Shown here piece after piece: positions 5,462 through 7,459 of a stretch of 7,459 nucleotides of DNA. The position numbers were made by a program, and so were the translations under genes. The notes beneath the pieces are model-generated. The model was not told the DNA's origin. It did no database searches and saw nothing but the letters and a program-made list of their open reading frames with translations. Location of the stretch: the NCBI GenBank assembly GCA_026389055.1, contig JAPLIO010000128.1, forward strand, positions 1 to 7,459, given 5' to 3'. Origin of the DNA: Candidatus Melainabacteria bacterium (lineage in GTDB: Bacteria; Cyanobacteriota; Vampirovibrionia; Vampirovibrionales; JAJTHC01). The stretch's first letter is position 1; each line of letters opens with the position of its first letter.

Positions 5462-5920
5462 TTAGCAATCGCCAAGATTGTAAACGAAACCGGGTTGTTG
5501 CCAAATAACGTCAGCTTCCGTGCTAATGCCCCCCCGAGAGCTGAAATCGCTATGCACCCGAATCCATCGAGGGTTGATGGCTTTTACTACATCATCTAGC
5601 ACTTTATTGGTGATATTTTCGTAGAACATGCCGACGTTACGGTACGCCAACATGTAGAATTTAAAAGCTTTTAGTTCCACGCACAATTGGTCTGGAATGT
5701 ATTCAATGGTGATGGTGCCAAAATCTGGTAAGCCTGTCATAGGGCAAACAGAGGTAAATTCAGGCACTTTAATGATAATTTTAAAATTACGATGCGGGTT
5801 TAAATTCGCCCAAGCTTCCACGGGCGGATAATAAGCATCTTCGGCTTTGACACTATAAATGTATTTATCTAAATCGGAGGTATTCGTAGCGGCGGGGTTA
5901 CAACCAGTCATCATCATCAT
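5462..5920 (-). CDS. queF: NADPH-dependent preQ0 reductase QueF (type I)
   Basis: QueF reduces the nitrile of 7-cyano-7-deazaguanine (preQ0) to the amine preQ1 in queuosine synthesis. The 152-aa length from ATG 5920 fits the short unimodular (YkvM-like) class. In this numbering the catalytic cysteine is C59 in EFTSVCPMTGLPDFG, with the partner aspartate D66. The QueF signature ELKAFKFY is at 82-89, and SDFSSRGGIS lies near the C-terminus. The substrate-binding Glu is E101 in MFYENITN; the preceding residue is Tyr where the B. subtilis enzyme has His (FHE). TTG at 5929 is in frame but abuts the ribosome binding site, so I chose the first of four tandem ATGs. yggS starts 2 nt after the stop. 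tgt, a later step of the same pathway, is divergent next door. Identification is very secure. Confidence 0.96.
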   Translation of the reverse strand: MMMMTGCNPAATNTSDLDKYIYSVKAEDAYYPPVEAWANLNPHRNFKIIIKVPEFTSVCPMTGLPDFGTITIEYIPDQLCVELKAFKFYMLAYRNVGMFYENITNKVLDDVVKAINPRWIRVHSDFSSRGGISTEADVIWQQPGFVYNLGDC

Positions 5921-5929
5921 GGGGTTCAA

Positions 5930-5936
5930 TCCTTTT
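5930..5936 (-). promoter_or_regulatory. queF ribosome binding site, decides the start
   Basis: AAAAGGA on the minus strand ends 9 nt before the ATG at 5920 and directly abuts the in-frame TTG at 5929. This favours the first of the four consecutive ATGs (5920, 5917, 5914, 5911). Confidence 0.6.
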
Positions 5937-5964
5937 GTTAGCGAGAGATTTTTTATCTTTCTTC

Positions 5965-5993
5965 AGATTAGCAAGAATATGAAAACCCTGCAA
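5965..5993 (-). promoter_or_regulatory. Possible queF promoter
   Basis: Minus strand TTGCAG (5993-5988), a 17-nt gap, then TAATCT (5970-5965), about 45 nt before the start. The -35 match is poor (3 of 6). TATATT at 5996-5991 is an alternative -10 box. Nothing resembling a preQ1 riboswitch was recognised in this leader. Confidence 0.3.
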
Positions 5994-6115
5994 TATAGTG
6001 ATGGAAACCTTTTGGGCTGAAGCGTGAAACATTTTTTAGGTAACTCTGCCTTTTGAAAGCCCTTTGAAACAGAAGTTGTCTTTTATATTTTGCTCTGAGA
6101 CTAGAAGTAATCGCT

Positions 6116-6143
6116 TTTGTAAATACCCTGTTTTTCGTATAAT
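6116..6143 (+). promoter_or_regulatory. Probable tgt promoter
   Basis: A perfect TATAAT (6138-6143) is preceded at 16 nt by TTTGTA (6116-6121). It lies about 30 nt before the TTG start of tgt and faces away from queF, so the 5921-6175 gap is a divergent promoter region. Confidence 0.55.
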
Positions 6144-6175
6144 AAAACAGAAATCAGGAAACCGCTAAAACTGCT

Positions 6176-7405
6176 TTGGAGCATCTCTCAACCGTGAACC
6201 CCACCACCCTAGAAACCGCAAAACCCCAAAAAACAACCAAAAACCTACCCAACCATCCCACCTTCAATGGCTTCGCCTTCACGCTAGAAGCCCAACAAGG
6301 GCAAGCGAGGGCTGGCAGTTTTCAAACCCCCCACGGCATCGTGCAAACCCCTGTTTTCATGCCTGTAGGCACCCATTCCACCGTGAAATCGCTCACATGG
6401 GAACAAGTCGCCGAAACCAACGCCCAAATTGTGCTCAGCAATTCCTACCACCTCTATTTACGCCCTGGGCATAAACTGGTAGAAAAAGCAGGCGGCCTGC
6501 ACCACTGGATGAACTGGCACAAGCCCATTTTAACCGATTCTGGCGGGTTTCAAGTCTTCAGCCTAGCCAAATTCCGAAAAATAACCGAAGCAGGCGTGCA
6601 TTTTCAAGATACCATTTCAGGCAACAAGCATTTTATTGGCCCCGAAGAATCGATGGAAATTCAAAACAGCCTAGGCCCCGATGTAATGATGGCATTCGAT
6701 GAATGCCCCCCCTACCCCGCCACCTACGAATACGCCCTACAAAGCCTAGAACGCACCCAACGCTGGCTAGAACGGTGCTTCAAAGCCCATAATCGTCCGC
6801 ACGACCAAGCCCTATTTCCTATCGTGCAAGGCTCAACTTATCAAGATTTACGCACCAAAGCCGTCAAATTAGTAACGGAATTTGACGCCGTGGGTTACGC
6901 CATTGGAGGCGTCAGCGTGGGTGAACCTCGCCCGATGATTCATAAAATGACCCGCTATACCGCCCCCCTCTTACCCGCCAACAAGCCCCGGTATTTAATG
7001 GGCGTGGGAACGCTGGAAGACTTACTACAAGGCATCCGTTCAGGGGTGGATATGTTTGATTGCGTGCTACCCACCCGAAACGGCAGGCACGGCACGTTTT
7101 TAACACCAACAGGCAACCGAAACATCAAAAATTCAGCCTTCAGAGAAGATTTTAGCCCCTTGGTGGAAGGGTGCGATTGCCACACCTGCCAACACCATAG
7201 CCGTGCCTATTTACGCCATTTGTTCACGCAAAAAGAAGACGCTGGTAGAACACTGATAAGCCTACACAACGTGCGGATGCTAGTAAAACTAAGCGAAGAA
7301 GCAAGGGAAGCCATTTTAGCAGGCACCTTCGATGATTTTTACGCCGAACGCATGACAGCGTTAGGCTACGCCGATACCATCAACATTCCACAAGAAGAGG
7401 GATAG
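6176..7405 (+). CDS. tgt: tRNA-guanine(34) transglycosylase Tgt
   Basis: Tgt exchanges guanine 34 of GUN-anticodon tRNAs for preQ1, the base made by the adjacent QueF. In the 409-aa numbering, D121 in LTDSGGFQVFS is the conserved active-site aspartate and D295 in MFDCVLPTRNGRHG is the nucleophile. FDECPPYP (174-181), FPIVQGS and YAIGGVSVGEP (241-251) shape the base pocket. Zinc is held by C333, C335 and C338 (CDCHTC) and H364 (SLHN). The catalytic barrel starts near residue 32, so a Thr/Lys/Pro-rich leader of about 30 residues precedes it, longer than usual. No ATG lies before residue 62. TTG 6176 has an AGGAA 15 nt upstream and GTG 6194 a GGAG 12 nt upstream; I keep the longer form with low certainty on the start. 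An open frame begins 4 nt after the stop. Identification is very secure. Confidence 0.96.
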   Translation: MEHLSTVNPTTLETAKPQKTTKNLPNHPTFNGFAFTLEAQQGQARAGSFQTPHGIVQTPVFMPVGTHSTVKSLTWEQVAETNAQIVLSNSYHLYLRPGHKLVEKAGGLHHWMNWHKPILTDSGGFQVFSLAKFRKITEAGVHFQDTISGNKHFIGPEESMEIQNSLGPDVMMAFDECPPYPATYEYALQSLERTQRWLERCFKAHNRPHDQALFPIVQGSTYQDLRTKAVKLVTEFDAVGYAIGGVSVGEPRPMIHKMTRYTAPLLPANKPRYLMGVGTLEDLLQGIRSGVDMFDCVLPTRNGRHGTFLTPTGNRNIKNSAFREDFSPLVEGCDCHTCQHHSRAYLRHLFTQKEDAGRTLISLHNVRMLVKLSEEAREAILAGTFDDFYAERMTALGYADTINIPQEEG

Positions 7406-7409
7406 AATA

Positions 7410-7459
7410 ATGGTAAGACATAATAGCATATTCTCTCATCGATTGTCGTTCCTAGCTTC
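7410..7459 (+). CDS. Start of an unidentified gene downstream of tgt (partial)
   Basis: ATG at 7410 opens MVRHNSIFSHRLSFLA, still in frame at the window end. GAGGG (7397-7401) ends 8 nt before the ATG, an excellent ribosome binding site that overlaps the end of tgt. The 4-nt gap implies co-transcription with tgt. The visible residues are basic with a few hydrophobics, which could begin a membrane or signal segment, but sixteen residues are too few to assign a function. Confidence 0.5.
   Translation, partial: MVRHNSIFSHRLSFLA

Noticed and set aside
5460..5504. TTG start of yggS inside queF
   Set aside because: It needs a 43-nt overlap and a non-ATG codon; the ATG at 5459 gives normal family length and sits 2 nt after the queF stop.
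5921..6175. preQ1 riboswitch before queF or tgt
   Set aside because: I could not find the A-rich tail and short G/C stem arrangement of preQ1-I, nor the preQ1-II motif, on either strand by eye; a covariance-model search would be decisive.
1..7459. CRISPR arrays, tRNA or rRNA genes
   Set aside because: No regularly spaced direct repeats, cloverleaf-like sequences or rRNA signatures were seen on either strand.

Overview
This is a bacterial chromosomal window of moderate GC, roughly mid-40s by eye. It is made mostly of housekeeping genes with one accessory-looking gene at the left edge. The presence of SepF, with a YggS-type PLP protein just upstream of it, points to a lineage that divides with SepF (Gram-positive or cyanobacterial/Vampirovibrionia-like). 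I cannot fix the taxon without a search; a non-photosynthetic relative of Cyanobacteria is only a guess.

Layout from left to right. (1) Positions 1-965, minus strand: the N-terminal 321 residues of an AAA15/COG1106-type ATPase of the kind found in abortive-infection and other defence loci; its 3' end runs off the window. It has a good sigma70-like promoter, a 16-bp near-palindrome where transcription should start, and an 11-bp inverted repeat overlapping the promoter. (2) Plus strand: bioB (biotin synthase, last step of biotin synthesis) followed 38 nt later by purD (GAR synthetase, second step of purine synthesis). (3) Positions 3557-4055: a 499-bp intergenic region between convergent genes. 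It holds a degenerate extragenic palindrome, a roughly 209-bp MITE-like element with 39-bp imperfect terminal inverted repeats, a weaker inverted repeat, and a 17-bp perfect hairpin terminator. (4) Minus strand, read right to left: queF, yggS and sepF. queF and yggS are nearly adjacent (2 nt apart) and probably one transcript; sepF also has its own promoter overlapping the end of yggS. (5) Plus strand: tgt, divergent from queF, and then the first 16 codons of an unidentified gene with a good ribosome binding site.

Functional links. queF and tgt sit head to head and act in consecutive steps of queuosine synthesis: QueF reduces preQ0 to preQ1, and Tgt inserts preQ1 into the wobble position of tRNA. 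yggS and sepF form the PLP-homeostasis/cell-division pair that is commonly adjacent in SepF-containing bacteria. bioB and purD are biosynthetic genes without other members of their pathways here. The most promising accessory material is the edge ATPase with its compact control region, and the small inverted-repeat element between purD and sepF.
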